Shown: in pieces, positions 48,303 through 58,923 of the stretch
How the letters are laid out: every line of letters begins with the position of its first letter
How positions within the stretch are numbered: position 1 is the stretch's first letter
Origin: Tritrichomonas foetus
Lineage: Eukaryota > Parabasalia > Tritrichomonadida > Tritrichomonadidae
Length of the DNA stretch: 64,000 nucleotides
Direction: 5' to 3'
NCBI GenBank assembly: GCA_001839685.1
Contig: MLAK01001248.1
Coordinates: 62,001-126,000, forward strand
Translations under genes and position numbers: made by a program
The notes under the pieces: model-generated
Seen by the model: only the letters and a program-made list of their open reading frames with translations
Database searches by the model: none
What the model was told of the DNA's origin: nothing

Positions 48303-49472
48303 ATGAATGAGAAAGAAATAGATGAATCAATTTTAGATGAACGCTACAATCTTCTAATGAAATGTGTTGATCAATTCATTAAAAAAATGCAAAAAAACGG
48401 GATGGCTAAGCGACTTCAATATTATCGTGCATTTCCATCATTCGACGCGGGACAAATACTGGATTTATTTGATGAAATGCTAACTGAACAACGAGAAAAA
48501 TATATATTTAACATTCATCAAGAAATTGATCATCTTGATTATCTTATTAATCAAAATAAAATTAAATACAATCGAAGAGAAAAAGAAAATCTGAAAAGCA
48601 CTAAAGGAATTCGAGAGAGAAATGAGCATACCGCCTCAATTTATAATAAATTTAATGATAGATTGACTGCTCTCAAAAAGGAACAAGAAATTTCTGAAAA
48701 ACTTTACATAAAAAAGATTAATGAAACGCAGAAATGCATTGAAGAAGTTAAAAATATGAAGAAAGCACAAAGAATAGTGATTAGGAAAACAAGACATCAT
48801 TTATTTGAAATTAGAGATGATTTTTCTTCAGATGTTTCTGCTTATTATGAAATCATGAATGCTTATTTCGTTCGATTCAATAATCAAATCGGTAAAAGGA
48901 TGGAACAAGTTGTATATAATAATAAGCACTTAAAAAATGATGAGATTTATAAACTCGAAAATGAATTAGAACAACTTCGAAATAATTCACAAGAATTAAG
49001 TTTTGCCATAAATAACATTTTTGAATATTTGAAATCAATTTCTGCAATCGAAGCCGGCTCAATTGAAAATTTAATCGCACAAATACCGGTATTTATTACA
49101 GAACTTCAAGAAGGTGTTGTTACAAAATATTTATCGGATTCACATTGTAAATTACCAGGCATTTTATTGACAGGTGATAAATTTATTCCATCCATAAAAA
49201 TTGCGCTTGATCGTGCACTTGACAAAAGAGAGAAACAATTTGAATCACTGGAAAGCTTTGGAAGGAAAAAGAGATTAAATTTACAAAATGAATTAGATAA
49301 AACACTTGATAAAATAAATAAAATGAGTATTCCTGAGAAAGAAAGAAAATTATTTGATGATTTGAATCTGTCAAACTTGACATTCAATGAATCAAAATCT
49401 CAACTTGATGAAACTATCAAAATTTTATCCACAAGTCCATTTTTATCAAAAAATAGATCTAATATTGATTAA
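48303..49472 (+). CDS. Coiled-coil protein, function unknown
   Basis: Protein of 389 residues, Glu/Lys/Asn/Ile-rich and almost entirely helical. Coiled-coil regions are likely at about 80-170 and 200-250, and again at 310-380 (KREKQFESLESFGRKKRL, ELDKTLDKINKM). A short non-coiled start (residues 25-60, FIKKMQKNGMAKRLQYYRAF) precedes them. No TM helix, signal or known domain. It may be cytoskeletal, as is the LRR/coiled-coil protein transcribed in the same direction 333 bp downstream; that link is inference from neighbourhood and composition only. Confidence 0.6.
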   Translation: MNEKEIDESILDERYNLLMKCVDQFIKKMQKNGMAKRLQYYRAFPSFDAGQILDLFDEMLTEQREKYIFNIHQEIDHLDYLINQNKIKYNRREKENLKSTKGIRERNEHTASIYNKFNDRLTALKKEQEISEKLYIKKINETQKCIEEVKNMKKAQRIVIRKTRHHLFEIRDDFSSDVSAYYEIMNAYFVRFNNQIGKRMEQVVYNNKHLKNDEIYKLENELEQLRNNSQELSFAINNIFEYLKSISAIEAGSIENLIAQIPVFITELQEGVVTKYLSDSHCKLPGILLTGDKFIPSIKIALDRALDKREKQFESLESFGRKKRLNLQNELDKTLDKINKMSIPEKERKLFDDLNLSNLTFNESKSQLDETIKILSTSPFLSKNRSNID

Positions 49473-49805
49473 CAATATATCAACTCAGTTGATACAACAG
49501 AAATTAAAAGGAATGAAAAATAATTGTTTGAATAAAATAAAAATTGCTAAATTTGAACTAAAATAATCTTATTTTCTGATATGTTTAAGGTGATTAAATA
49601 AATACAGAAATCATACTTTTTATCATGTTTGCGATAACACTAGCATCGATAACTTGACATGAGAGTTCGATTTCTGTAGCTATCTGGTCCATAAATTCGT
49701 TAATTTGCAATACACACTTTTTCTGTGTTTATATGGTCAATAATTATGAAGATGAGTGAACAAATAACACCAGAAACTTAACAAAAATTATTATTACTTA
49801 TCCAA
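49473..49805. other. Intergenic
   Basis: AT-rich spacer between two + strand genes; nothing else seen. Confidence 0.45.
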
Positions 49806-52016
49806 ATGAAACGACTTCTAAACAACTCTTACCGCCGAACTATTGATAATCGCATCACCAAAATAGTCAACACACATAAAAATCTGTCAAAAACCACAAC
49901 AAACCGCTGTCGATCCGCTTTGAATATTCAGAGATTAAATCATACGATTAATATGCAAGATGCGCTCTACATTTTTCGTGAAAAGTGGGAAGATTTAGAA
50001 ATTCCAATCAGCTCAGCTGCTGAAAAACGCTTTGTTGATCAGTTTTTTCAATCAATCACAAATAAATGTCTGAAATTCGGAAGTTTTGGCCTCGGCCCAA
50101 ATGGAGTTCGTGCTTTACTTGAAGTTTTCAGTACTCAGAATCAATACGTTTACTTAGATTTATCTTCGAATAAAATGGGTGATGATGGTGCGATTTATGT
50201 CTCTCAATTTTTACGTTCAAATCCACCAATCATCCATATTGATCTTCGATCGAATGCCATTACCGCAAACGGCTTTGTTAATTTATTTCAATCTTTAAAA
50301 AGAAACTACTTTTTGACTTCACTTGATATTTCAACAGTTGGTGGAATTGAAAGGAATAAAATGGGACTAAATGGCTGCAAAGAACTTGCTCGCCTTTTAC
50401 TTGTAAATGAAACAATTTCTTTTTTAAATATTTCAATGAGCGGAATGTCAATTGAAGGTTGTACTTTTTTATCAGAAGCATTTTCTAAAAATCAAGGATT
50501 AGTTAATGTTGATGTATCAGGAAATAGATTTGGTACTCAAGGTGCTATTAAACTTTTCAGTGAAAATAACTCGCTTGGAAATTTTGAATATTTTAACATT
50601 TCTCGCAATGAAATTACTGATTCAGCTTCACATTCAATTTGTAAACAAATAAAAATGTCTATAAACTTAAGGACACTTGATTTAAGTCATAATAAATTTT
50701 CGAAGAAATTTTTAAAACAGCTTGTTGAATGTCTACAAGGGAAAAACATTCAAAATTTAATGCTTTCTCATAATTCTTTTGACTTTGAATGTGGAAATAT
50801 AATTCGAACCTTGTTAATTGAAAATGATAAAATTTTATCGTTGAATTTATCTTCGAATCCTTTACATGATCGTGGTTTAAAGAAAATAGCCAAAGCGATT
50901 GATAAAAATCAGACTTTAAAGGTTTTGGAATTAAGTGATACTTTTATGACTGATATGAGTGTTTTGATATTTGCTGAGAGAATGAAAGAGAATAATACAA
51001 TTGAAAAATTAAACTTAAACAATAATAATATTGGTGATAAAGGTGCAATCGAATTAGTAAAAATGCTTTGTGGAAACAATACAATGCTTTATATAGGCTT
51101 GCAAAGTAATGAAATTACTGACGAATCATGTCCAGCATTTTTAGAAATGTTGCAAAAGAATAATACTATTATTGATATAGATATTGATTTTAATGACTTT
51201 ACTTATCGAACTCATATGAATATGAAACAGTCAATAGCTGATCACAAGAAACAACTGAATAACAATATAGCTGAATATGCCAATAGGCATATTGAATTAC
51301 TTAAGAATGATGAGAAAAAACTCATTGAAGTCAGACATAAAGTTAAAAAACAATCAAAATTAGTGAGAAATAGTATTGAAGAAAAAGAAAGAAAAGAACA
51401 ATATTTTCAAGACTTGCAAAGAAAAAGAAAACAAGATGCTCTTGATAGTGATCAACGTCTTGCAAATCTAAAACAAGAATATGAAAATCTACACGAATAT
51501 CGACTTCAAATTCAAAATCAATATTCTGATTTATTAATGAAAACTGAAGCTGAAAAGAATGTAGCTGATAATGAATATCAAAAGAATTCCATAAGAAGAC
51601 AACAAGCAGCTGCTAGAGTTCATCATGCTGAAAGTAAGAAATTGGAAACAGAAGTTGAAATTAATCATGTAATTGATGACTTAAAACTTCACTTCTTGAC
51701 AATTCGCCAACAATTAAGTGAATTAATAAAAGAGGCGCATTTGAGACAAACTAATTTGCGTAAGAAAGAAGAACAAGCTGCAAGAGAAGAAGAAGAAGCA
51801 AGAAAACAACAAGAATTGAGAGAAAAAGTGGATAAAGCCCTTGAAAATCCACCACCAAGAGAAATTAAGACACTTGAAGAAATTAAAAAATCAGCACGAG
51901 CTGTTCCAAGACAGAGAAAAGCATCAACAAAAAAGGTAAAAAAAGCGGCATCAAGACCAAAAACAGCCGCAAATGCTCCAATTGTTCGTCCACAGTTTAA
52001 TGATGAGCCAATTTAA
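49806..52016 (+). CDS. Leucine-rich repeat (RNI-like) protein with long coiled coil
   Basis: Protein of 736 residues. Residues about 95-455 are LRRs of the ribonuclease-inhibitor type (about 28-residue units): YLDLSSNKMGDDGAIYVSQ, HIDLRSNAITANGFVNLF, KLNLNNNNIGDKGAIELVKM, YIGLQSNEITDESCPAFLEM. A charged coiled coil follows (about 470-690), then a Lys/Ala/Pro-rich basic tail (RKASTKKVKKAASRPKTAA). The combination resembles LRR proteins of the axoneme and microtubule cytoskeleton; a role in flagella or the costa/axostyle is inference. The N-terminus (1-45) is also basic (RTIDNRITKIVNTHK). ATG 49806 is the first in frame. Confidence 0.85.
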   Translation: MKRLLNNSYRRTIDNRITKIVNTHKNLSKTTTNRCRSALNIQRLNHTINMQDALYIFREKWEDLEIPISSAAEKRFVDQFFQSITNKCLKFGSFGLGPNGVRALLEVFSTQNQYVYLDLSSNKMGDDGAIYVSQFLRSNPPIIHIDLRSNAITANGFVNLFQSLKRNYFLTSLDISTVGGIERNKMGLNGCKELARLLLVNETISFLNISMSGMSIEGCTFLSEAFSKNQGLVNVDVSGNRFGTQGAIKLFSENNSLGNFEYFNISRNEITDSASHSICKQIKMSINLRTLDLSHNKFSKKFLKQLVECLQGKNIQNLMLSHNSFDFECGNIIRTLLIENDKILSLNLSSNPLHDRGLKKIAKAIDKNQTLKVLELSDTFMTDMSVLIFAERMKENNTIEKLNLNNNNIGDKGAIELVKMLCGNNTMLYIGLQSNEITDESCPAFLEMLQKNNTIIDIDIDFNDFTYRTHMNMKQSIADHKKQLNNNIAEYANRHIELLKNDEKKLIEVRHKVKKQSKLVRNSIEEKERKEQYFQDLQRKRKQDALDSDQRLANLKQEYENLHEYRLQIQNQYSDLLMKTEAEKNVADNEYQKNSIRRQQAAARVHHAESKKLETEVEINHVIDDLKLHFLTIRQQLSELIKEAHLRQTNLRKKEEQAAREEEEARKQQELREKVDKALENPPPREIKTLEEIKKSARAVPRQRKASTKKVKKAASRPKTAANAPIVRPQFNDEPI

Positions 52017-52342
52017 TTTTAAATTTAAATTTTTGCGTTATTTCGTAATTTACAGGAATAATTATAGTAAATTTGTTTGTATCTTTTTAAAATATCAAAT
52101 ATTTATTTTCCGATTTTAAATTTCTCTTAACTTGAAATCATCTTATTCTCATCGCTAATAATATTTCTATGTTGTAAATTTATTAGATTTCCTTAATTTA
52201 ATAGGCTGAAACATTTTATATCAATTGAAAATATAAATGAATATGACAAATATTTAGCACCCTCAACAAAAGCAATAATAAATGGAAAGTTGAAATTATT
52301 ATTTTCAAGATTTATTTTCTATTAAATTTAAAACAAAATTTG
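52017..52342. other. Intergenic, convergent 3' ends
   Basis: AT-rich; no feature recognised. Confidence 0.45.
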
Positions 52343-53647
52343 TTAAAATTTGATTTCATTTCTTTTTTGCAAATTCTCAATTACCGCTGTGATTTCCGCC
52401 ATTTTCTCCTTCAAACACACATTTTCATTTTGTAATTGTTGCATTTCTGCCGCCAACTCCATCAATTCCTCAGCCAGGGCTTCAACTTCGCTTTGCTTGG
52501 AATTGCCATTACTATCATTTTCCTGTTCATCAAAACTTTTTTCATTTATGGAAGCACTTGAGCCTTCACTCAAGCTTGTGTTTGAATTTGTGCTTGTGTT
52601 TGAATTTGTGTTTGTAGTTGGCGTTTGCTCGTTTGGCTGTTGTGACGAATTTGGAGTTGTGTGGCGAGTTACCTTGAATCTTCCAACTGTATGAACAGGC
52701 TTATTTGGAATTCCAACTTGTTGTGAAAGTTTGAATTCTTTGACAGGATTTGGATGAAGTTGTTTATATATTTCAGAAAGTGGTGGTAAAGCACTTGTAA
52801 TTGCTCTGACTATAATTTCGGGTCCTTTTGCAGCCTTGATGAATTTGGAGGAAAGAACTTCTTTTGTGGATGCACGCTTTGAATGTTCTTTTGATAAACA
52901 AATTTTGACCAAATCACGATAAGGCACTGAAAAAGTTCCAGTATCGGGTAAACTTGGTGGATCATAATCGATGATTCTCACAAGTGACTCCATAAATCTC
53001 ATTCCAGCGTAAGGCATCTTTCCTGTACCGAGTTCTATGGCGGTCAGACCGAATGACCAAATGTCAGATTTAATATTATAGTCATTTTCATTTTTCAATA
53101 CTTCTGGCGCCATATAACATTCTTCACCAAAAAGTGACAGAGTTGATGCTCTTTTATTCCCTCTGGTTACTAAACTAATGTTCAACCCGATTTCTGTAAG
53201 CTTAACTACGCCATCAGCTCCGATTAAAATTTTGCTCGATCGAACGTCATGATGCATCTGCTTATTATCATGAAGATATTTTAATCCGTTGGCAACTTGG
53301 CTTAAAATGGTCGAAATCAAGGTTTCGTCGCGGATACCTCGAGAATACGCAAATCTGAGAACATCCTTTAATGATCCTGCCTCCATGTATTCGATAATCA
53401 TCCATACAATATTACCAACCAGAAACATGCCGTAAAACTTCGTGATATTTGGGTGCGATAATTTGAGCCAAGCGGCGGTTTGGTCTTGAATTCCAGCGAG
53501 GTCGAGTGGATATTCGAGAAGATTGATTTGTTTGATTGCAACCTTTTGGTTGTTTGTCTTGCAGCGAGCTTCATAGACGCGTGATCCTGATCCACTTCCT
53601 ATTAGATTGAGAATTTCGTATTGATTTTCGTCATGAGGGAAATGCAT
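52343..53647 (-). CDS. STE20/FRAY (OSR1-SPAK/STRAD)-like pseudokinase
   Basis: Protein of 434 residues. The kinase fold (9-275) has the STE20/FRAY wording: YEILNLIGSGSGSRVYEA, DIWSFGLTAIELGTGKMPY, DPPSLPDTG, ICLSKEHSKRASTKEVLSSK. The glycine loop and K39 (VAIKQI) are present. However, the alpha-C Glu position is Thr/Gln, the catalytic loop is HHDVRSSK (H132-D134 kept, the metal-binding Asn replaced by K139), and DFG is TEIG (Asp replaced by E152). Loss of both metal ligands points to a pseudokinase like STRAD, which allosterically activates partner kinases in animals; the partner here is unknown. A Ser/Thr/Asn linker and a C-terminal leucine-zipper-like coiled coil (AEELMELAAEMQQLQNENV) follow, which probably dimerises. 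Confidence 0.78.
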   Translation of the reverse strand: MHFPHDENQYEILNLIGSGSGSRVYEARCKTNNQKVAIKQINLLEYPLDLAGIQDQTAAWLKLSHPNITKFYGMFLVGNIVWMIIEYMEAGSLKDVLRFAYSRGIRDETLISTILSQVANGLKYLHDNKQMHHDVRSSKILIGADGVVKLTEIGLNISLVTRGNKRASTLSLFGEECYMAPEVLKNENDYNIKSDIWSFGLTAIELGTGKMPYAGMRFMESLVRIIDYDPPSLPDTGTFSVPYRDLVKICLSKEHSKRASTKEVLSSKFIKAAKGPEIIVRAITSALPPLSEIYKQLHPNPVKEFKLSQQVGIPNKPVHTVGRFKVTRHTTPNSSQQPNEQTPTTNTNSNTSTNSNTSLSEGSSASINEKSFDEQENDSNGNSKQSEVEALAEELMELAAEMQQLQNENVCLKEKMAEITAVIENLQKRNEIKF

Positions 53648-54064
53648 ATTTTAGATTTATCAAATCACATGTCTGTAGATAAAATTTATAATTCAAATTT
53701 TATTCAATTTTTTCTGCGTTTAATTAGCCAGGCGAATATTCAAATTTTAATTTTTGTTATCCTTCTGATAAAGTGTGATATGTTTAATTCACTGATTGGT
53801 CAGCAAAACATCGTGATATGAATATGAAAAGTTATTTTTTATAAAAAATTTGAAATATTCATAAGTCATTCTTGAATCGTCATTACCAACTACATCAAAA
53901 TATCTATGAGACATTATCTATCATATCGACTTTTCCTATCAATCACGATTATTGCCAATCTCTAAAGAGGGGATAAATAAGGCCAAATTAAAGGTCAAAA
54001 TGATGTAATGGTAAAATATTATTAAAATATCAAAATTGTGATGTAAATGTATGAAAAAAAGAGT
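53648..54064. other. Intergenic
   Basis: AT-rich spacer between two minus-strand genes. A 66-codon + ORF at its left end has no support. Confidence 0.45.
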
Positions 54065-54898
54065 TTAGTCAGCTTGGAGACGTGCAGCTGTTTGATCGAA
54101 ATCTTTCAACATTTCCTCGATTCCTGCTGTGTATGGATTCTTCAAGCTACGAACGAGGTTGAGCTGCGTCTGAAGTTTTTCATAGTCTGTTCCATGCGAA
54201 AGTGCCACGGCCTGATTGATGATGGTCGTTTCATCGCTTGTAAATTTCTCGGATGCAACAATCATCGCGCTCGATGCGTTTTCCCACTCTCCAACTGCAA
54301 AGAAGCATGCAGCAAGCATGTTTTGGAGCAGCGGCGTAGAAATTCCTCGATCGGAGATGTCCTGGATTGAATACAACGAATCACGAGCAGAATCGCCGCC
54401 CTTCACAATTCCGATGTGAGCTGCACAAACTTTTGAGAGGTTTGGATCTTTGATGTCAGGAAGCTCGCTTTCGGCCAAATCAATTCGATTGATTGATATC
54501 AACGATTGAATACGAAGAGCTACGGCTTCATCGTGTTCGACTCCGTTTAACACCATTAATGCGTCTGTGTAATTTTTAACTCGTAAATGAATAATTGCGA
54601 TACAGATTGCATAATAATCTGATAATTTAAGTAAAGACTTGTCCGCTGTGTCGAGTAGATTTAATATTTCTTGGTCATCTTGTAGTTTTAATGCGTTTGC
54701 TAGCATATTTATTCCCTTTTGGACATTATTTGCCTGAGAACGGGTTGCATTTAAAACAAAATCGATTTGATTTAAAGCAAGGCGAGATCTTAAAACGATA
54801 AATTCGACTTCTTCATCTTCTTTTCGGAATGAAGTTGAATCGTTGACCACTTTAGTATAGCAGCCGAGATAATATGATTCTTTCAGATCTTCAATCAT
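54065..54898 (-). CDS. Coatomer subunit epsilon (epsilon-COP)
   Basis: Protein of 277 residues (family about 290-310). The N-terminus LKESYYLGCYTKVVNDSTS corresponds to the family's FYLGNYQ-x-C-x-NEA opening. TPR-like helices follow (YAICIAIIHLRVKNYTDALM, LLQNMLAACFFAVGEWENAS), with DETTIINQAVALSHG and a C-terminal PYTAGIEEMLKDFD, typical of epsilon-COP. It stabilises alpha-COP in the COPI coat for retrograde Golgi-ER traffic. ATG 54898 is the first start. Confidence 0.88.
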   Translation of the reverse strand: MIEDLKESYYLGCYTKVVNDSTSFRKEDEEVEFIVLRSRLALNQIDFVLNATRSQANNVQKGINMLANALKLQDDQEILNLLDTADKSLLKLSDYYAICIAIIHLRVKNYTDALMVLNGVEHDEAVALRIQSLISINRIDLAESELPDIKDPNLSKVCAAHIGIVKGGDSARDSLYSIQDISDRGISTPLLQNMLAACFFAVGEWENASSAMIVASEKFTSDETTIINQAVALSHGTDYEKLQTQLNLVRSLKNPYTAGIEEMLKDFDQTAARLQAD

Positions 54899-55734
54899 TT
54901 TGAAGGTAGTTTTGTGAATTTATTTGGTCAAATATCTGTTTTACAACGATAAGTCAATTTGTGTAGAAATGGTCAATTATTTAACTATCAAATCACAGAT
55001 AAATTTGGCTGAATAACTTGCTTTAAGGATGTAGTCTCACCGATCAAAAAGCACTCAAAATATGTTTCAATAGTATCATTCAAAATAAAAATTGAGAGAA
55101 CTTTTTGAATTGTGATTATTTTTTTACTACATTCAATTTATTTTATATGATTACGGAATGTATAGAAATTTTCGAACGAAAGAAATTCCAACTTTAATAC
55201 GAAGAAAATGATCAATAACATTAATTCCATCAGAAAAATATTTTTCATTGCTTTTGCCTATAAATTTAGATAGATATCAAATTCGATCATTAATTAATTA
55301 ATGATTTGTCTTCTTAATCTTGAAATCCCAAGAAAGTTTAACAAACTAAATACAAGTTGCTTACGTACGAGCTAAACAAACAAAACAAACAAACTAAAAA
55401 AGATTCAGTTAAATTTCAATAAAAAAATATCCAGAAAAATTCAATTGTGCTTCTGTCGAGGAGATTTTTTATAATATCGATAATCAGATCTGTTGTTTCA
55501 TCAAATAATTATTATTTTATTGTTTGCAGAGCTGGGAAGAAACTTGTTTATTTTGTCATTTCTTATTAATCGAATTTCTTGACATCTTATTTTTGAGAAG
55601 TTTAAGAATAAGAACATAAAGTTTTGATTTTGAGTTATTATCTGTTCCTTGTGCAATTACTATGATTCTTAATGTCAGATGTAGTTTTGTATCACGAAGA
55701 TTATTAGCAATCAATGCCATGATTTCCTTCTAGA
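54899..55734. other. Intergenic; left edge of a decayed gene island
   Basis: Epsilon-COP promoter at the left end. At 55023-55036 lies TTAAGGATGTAGTC, an inverted copy of which is found at 59349-59362. Otherwise no feature. Confidence 0.4.
55023..55036 (+). repeat. Left copy of a 14-bp inverted repeat bracketing a pseudogene island
   Basis: TTAAGGATGTAGTC; the exact reverse complement occurs at 59349-59362, with weaker similarity continuing a few bases inward (CA..CCG). Could be chance at this length; see findings. Confidence 0.35.
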
Positions 55735-55739
55735 TCATA

Positions 55740-56160
55740 TTACATTGATAAAGAATAACCAAAAATTATTGTACAAAAGAAAAATCATGATTTTGGTATT
55801 CATGAATTTGCGTGAAGTTACATTTATCTTTATTGTCGTGTTATTAGAGTCATTTCTTCCAAAAAGACCATTCTGAACCAAATCAACCACTTTTGGAAAA
55901 TAATTATCATCAAGAAAAACATTGACTGACATTAAATCACGATGAATAACTTTTGTTTTTATGTAAAGAATTCATCATGAATGCCGATCAAACTACATTA
56001 AATTTATTGTAAAGTTACATTCTTTGGGCGCATTTTGATAAATTTCGGCATTCAATTTAGTTATCATTGATTTAAATTGATTTTTCGGCATTCCATGATC
56101 GAGTATCATCTAAAGGGTTCCTTTTTTCATATATTCTGTTTATAAATCACTGACATAGAA
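55740..56160 (-). pseudogene. Protein kinase remnant
   Basis: On the minus strand a catalytic-loop segment reads VIHRDLMSVNVFLDDNYFPK, with HRDL and LDDN intact, as in TKL-type kinases of trichomonads. DFG has decayed (VVDLVQ). Upstream, TEYMKKGTL-like hinge sequence can be read only across stops and frame changes. No continuous frame exists, so this is a dead gene fragment. Confidence 0.65.
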
Positions 56161-56224
56161 ACGCCAAATCAAATGAATTAGTCATGGTTAATGCATGGTG
56201 AAGGAGTTCCTGATGAATCCAGTG

Positions 56225-57240
56225 ATTATGTAATTTTCGTCGGAAACACCGGAAAATGAGATTTTGTTTTCAGTATTAATTCGAAACATATGACTTCGTT
56301 TTTATTGTTTATAATTGTGGAAAATGCAATACCATCATGTTGATTAATACGTTCACTATCTAATGCGTTATGAAAGACGAATTTCTGTAGCTTTATGCTC
56401 ACTACAATCATATCCAACCTTTAACCACAAGCAATAAAACCATCAAATGGACTTTGATTCCAGATATCAAGTCATGAATGTAAAAGATTGATATATCCAA
56501 TTGCGCTAAAATTACCATCAGTTTGGAATGGTGATGAGTATCTCATAAACTATGGCAAATACCATTCTCAAATCACGATGTAATTAATTGATGTTCATGA
56601 TTTCCATCTCCTGTTCATACCCATTCTCCATCGCCTCTGTCTTTTAATGAAATAATTGCAGTAGTAATCCATTCTATAGTATCAACTTTAATTAAATCAC
56701 CTGTATAAAACCCTAATAATGTGTTATTTGATGATGATTTGATTTCTAAGAGTTGTTTCATGATATTATTTCTTTAATTTGCTACAGGATTAAAACGTTC
56801 AAATCTTTAAGACCATTTTGTAATTAAATCGTAATCAACATTTAAATGCCGTGAATATTTAATTGGAATATGATAATGTTGCTAAATTCAATCTTGTTCG
56901 TAAACATTTTCGTTTGAGGTCCATGTTCATGTGAAGAAGTTGGCGAAGAAACTAATTTTCCTGTTCTATCTTCAACTATAATCTGATCATAAAAGACAGT
57001 ACATTCTTTCATCATTGTATAAATTAATTCTTACAATATTTTTTCATCATTAGTATATAAATAGTAATCAAATATATTTTGAAAAATCCAAAGAACAGCA
57101 CCAGGTTACCAGCCCCAAGAAAATGGCCAACCAAGATATAACATTATCTGGATAAGATATGAAATATTCTCGAATAGAAGAATTAATGTTGAACCTTGAT
57201 AATCAAATTGAACAATTGAAATTGCTCGATCAAGACATCA
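56225..57240 (-). pseudogene. GH95-like alpha-L-fucosidase remnant
   Basis: Pieces in the order expected for GH95, read on the minus strand in changing frames. LDRAISIVQFDYQG and REYFISYPDNVI (about 57135-57235) come from the N-terminal domain. FDYYLYTNDEKIL, then YTMMKECTVFYDQIIVEDRT with GKLVSSPTSS (about 56925-57115) come from the catalytic helical barrel. SLKDRGDGEW and GDGNHEHQLI (about 56590-56700), then PFQTDGNFSAIGYINLLHS (about 56475-56535) come from the conserved PFQIDGNFG region. Several stops, frameshifts and a large deletion between the first two blocks make it non-functional. GH95 enzymes remove alpha-1,2-linked fucose. Confidence 0.65.
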
Positions 57241-57846
57241 ATATAGAACATAATTCGTTATTTACTTTGTTTATGATATCTTCTAATGGAAATTTTATTA
57301 CACCAAACAAAACATATTTACCATATTATCCGCCTGATTCATTTTCACTTGTTAATTTCATCGCATTCAATACTAACTTCATTATCTTTGCCTTCACGGA
57401 ATCATTGTTGAATTCGACGGAACATAACAAAGCATCACCATTTTATCCTTAACTTTTACCTACATTATAATTAGACTTATTCTTCGAATGTAAAATGTTC
57501 TGTTCGAATTTCATCATTTCTAAGTGTTGAGTTGTTGCAGCTGCATAGGCTGGCCTATCATTCACAAATGATATATAATTTATTTATATTTATATAATGG
57601 ATATCCATTCATCACCAGTTTGGATTTCTATTTGCATCTAGTAATAAATAGCGATAAAATTTAATGAAAAAATGGATGTGAAATAATTACAAATGTTCAT
57701 ACATCAGTGCTCTGTGAACATTTTTCGATCCTTATATTTGATGTTGTGAGAAATGGCTTGCATAAACAGTTGCATCTTTTTAAATTAAATCAGAATAGTT
57801 AATCAAAACCGTAAATATACAAATGCTGGGTGCTATTTATTAAGTT
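57241..57846. other. Decayed sequence upstream of the GH95 remnant
   Basis: Minus-strand pieces such as DRPAYAAATTQHLEMMKFEQ (about 57490-57565) look coding but are broken by stops. Probably more of a decayed gene; identity uncertain. The + strand 97-codon ORF at 57159-57452 is a shadow. Confidence 0.35.
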
Positions 57847-58425
57847 NNNNNNNNNNNNNNNNNNNNNNNNNNNNNNNNNNNNNNNNNNNNNNNNNNNNNN
57901 NNNNNNNNNNNNNNNNNNNNNNNNNNNNNNNNNNNNNNNNNNNNNNNNNNNNNNNNNNNNNNNNNNNNNNNNNNNNNNNNNNNNNNNNNNNNNNNNNNNN
58001 NNNNNNNNNNNNNNNNNNNNNNNNNNNNNNNNNNNNNNNNNNNNNNNNNNNNNNNNNNNNNNNNNNNNNNNNNNNNNNNNNNNNNNNNNNNNNNNNNNNN
58101 NNNNNNNNNNNNNNNNNNNNNNNNNNNNNNNNNNNNNNNNNNNNNNNNNNNNNNNNNNNNNNNNNNNNNNNNNNNNNNNNNNNNNNNNNNNNNNNNNNNN
58201 NNNNNNNNNNNNNNNNNNNNNNNNNNNNNNNNNNNNNNNNNNNNNNNNNNNNNNNNNNNNNNNNNNNNNNNNNNNNNNNNNNNNNNNNNNNNNNNNNNNN
58301 NNNNNNNNNNNNNNNNNNNNNNNNNNNNNNNNNNNNNNNNNNNNNNNNNNNNNNNNNNNNNNNNNNNNNNNNNNNNNNNNNNNNNNNNNNNNNNNNNNNN
58401 NNNNNNNNNNNNNNNNNNNNNNNNN
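57847..58425. other. Assembly gap (579 N)
   Basis: Unknown bases; ORFs running through it are artefacts. The gap joins two different decayed genes, so the true distance and order are unverified. Confidence 0.99.
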
Positions 58426-58923
58426 AAAAAAAAAACATTCTTCCTGCATTACCTGATAAATCAGGACGTGATTGAAAACCAAATAAAACAAAATTAATTA
58501 AAAGATTTGAGCCAATACCACCATTTGAAGGATCATAGATTTTATTCCATATATGAAAAGTTTCATAAACATTTAAATTGGCTTTAAAAGTGGAGAATAA
58601 GTTAAAACTTTTTCGGACACGAGAAATATTCATTGCACGATGATTATTCAAAGCACATATATCAATACTGAATCCAAAGGGTCATTCTAACAGTTTAATT
58701 ATTGGAACATTAGCATTATCAATTATTTTATAGTTAGAAATCATTTTTGATTTTAAAAAGAGTTTTGTTAATGTTCTTAAAATATTAGAAATATCAGAAT
58801 CTTTTGGTAAATTTAGAATGACGAAATCAATATCACCAATTGGAATATGAATTTAAGTCGCTGAGAATCTTTGGGGATGGTGATTGAGTTTTGTAAATAT
58901 TTTTCAATGATATTAGTAGACAT
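58426..58923 (-). pseudogene. Trf4/PAPD-like nucleotidyltransferase remnant
   Basis: Read on the minus strand from ATG 58923: after about 22 codons the frame shifts and continues IPIGDIDFVILNLPKDSDIS, in which G-D-I-D matches the catalytic Asp motif of non-canonical poly(A) polymerases. NYKIIDNANVPIIKLLE (the family's A-x-VPIIK strand), an in-frame stop, FSIDICALNNH, and NGGIGSNLLINFVLFGFQSR (the GG-[IL]-G-S motif) follow. At least one frameshift and one stop precede the gap, so it is a pseudogene. The intact family adds short A-tails to RNAs for nuclear decay. Confidence 0.65.

Noticed and set aside
57799..58651. Long ORFs on both strands across 57847-58425
   Set aside because: They consist mainly of unknown bases in the assembly gap; only the flanking known bases carry information.
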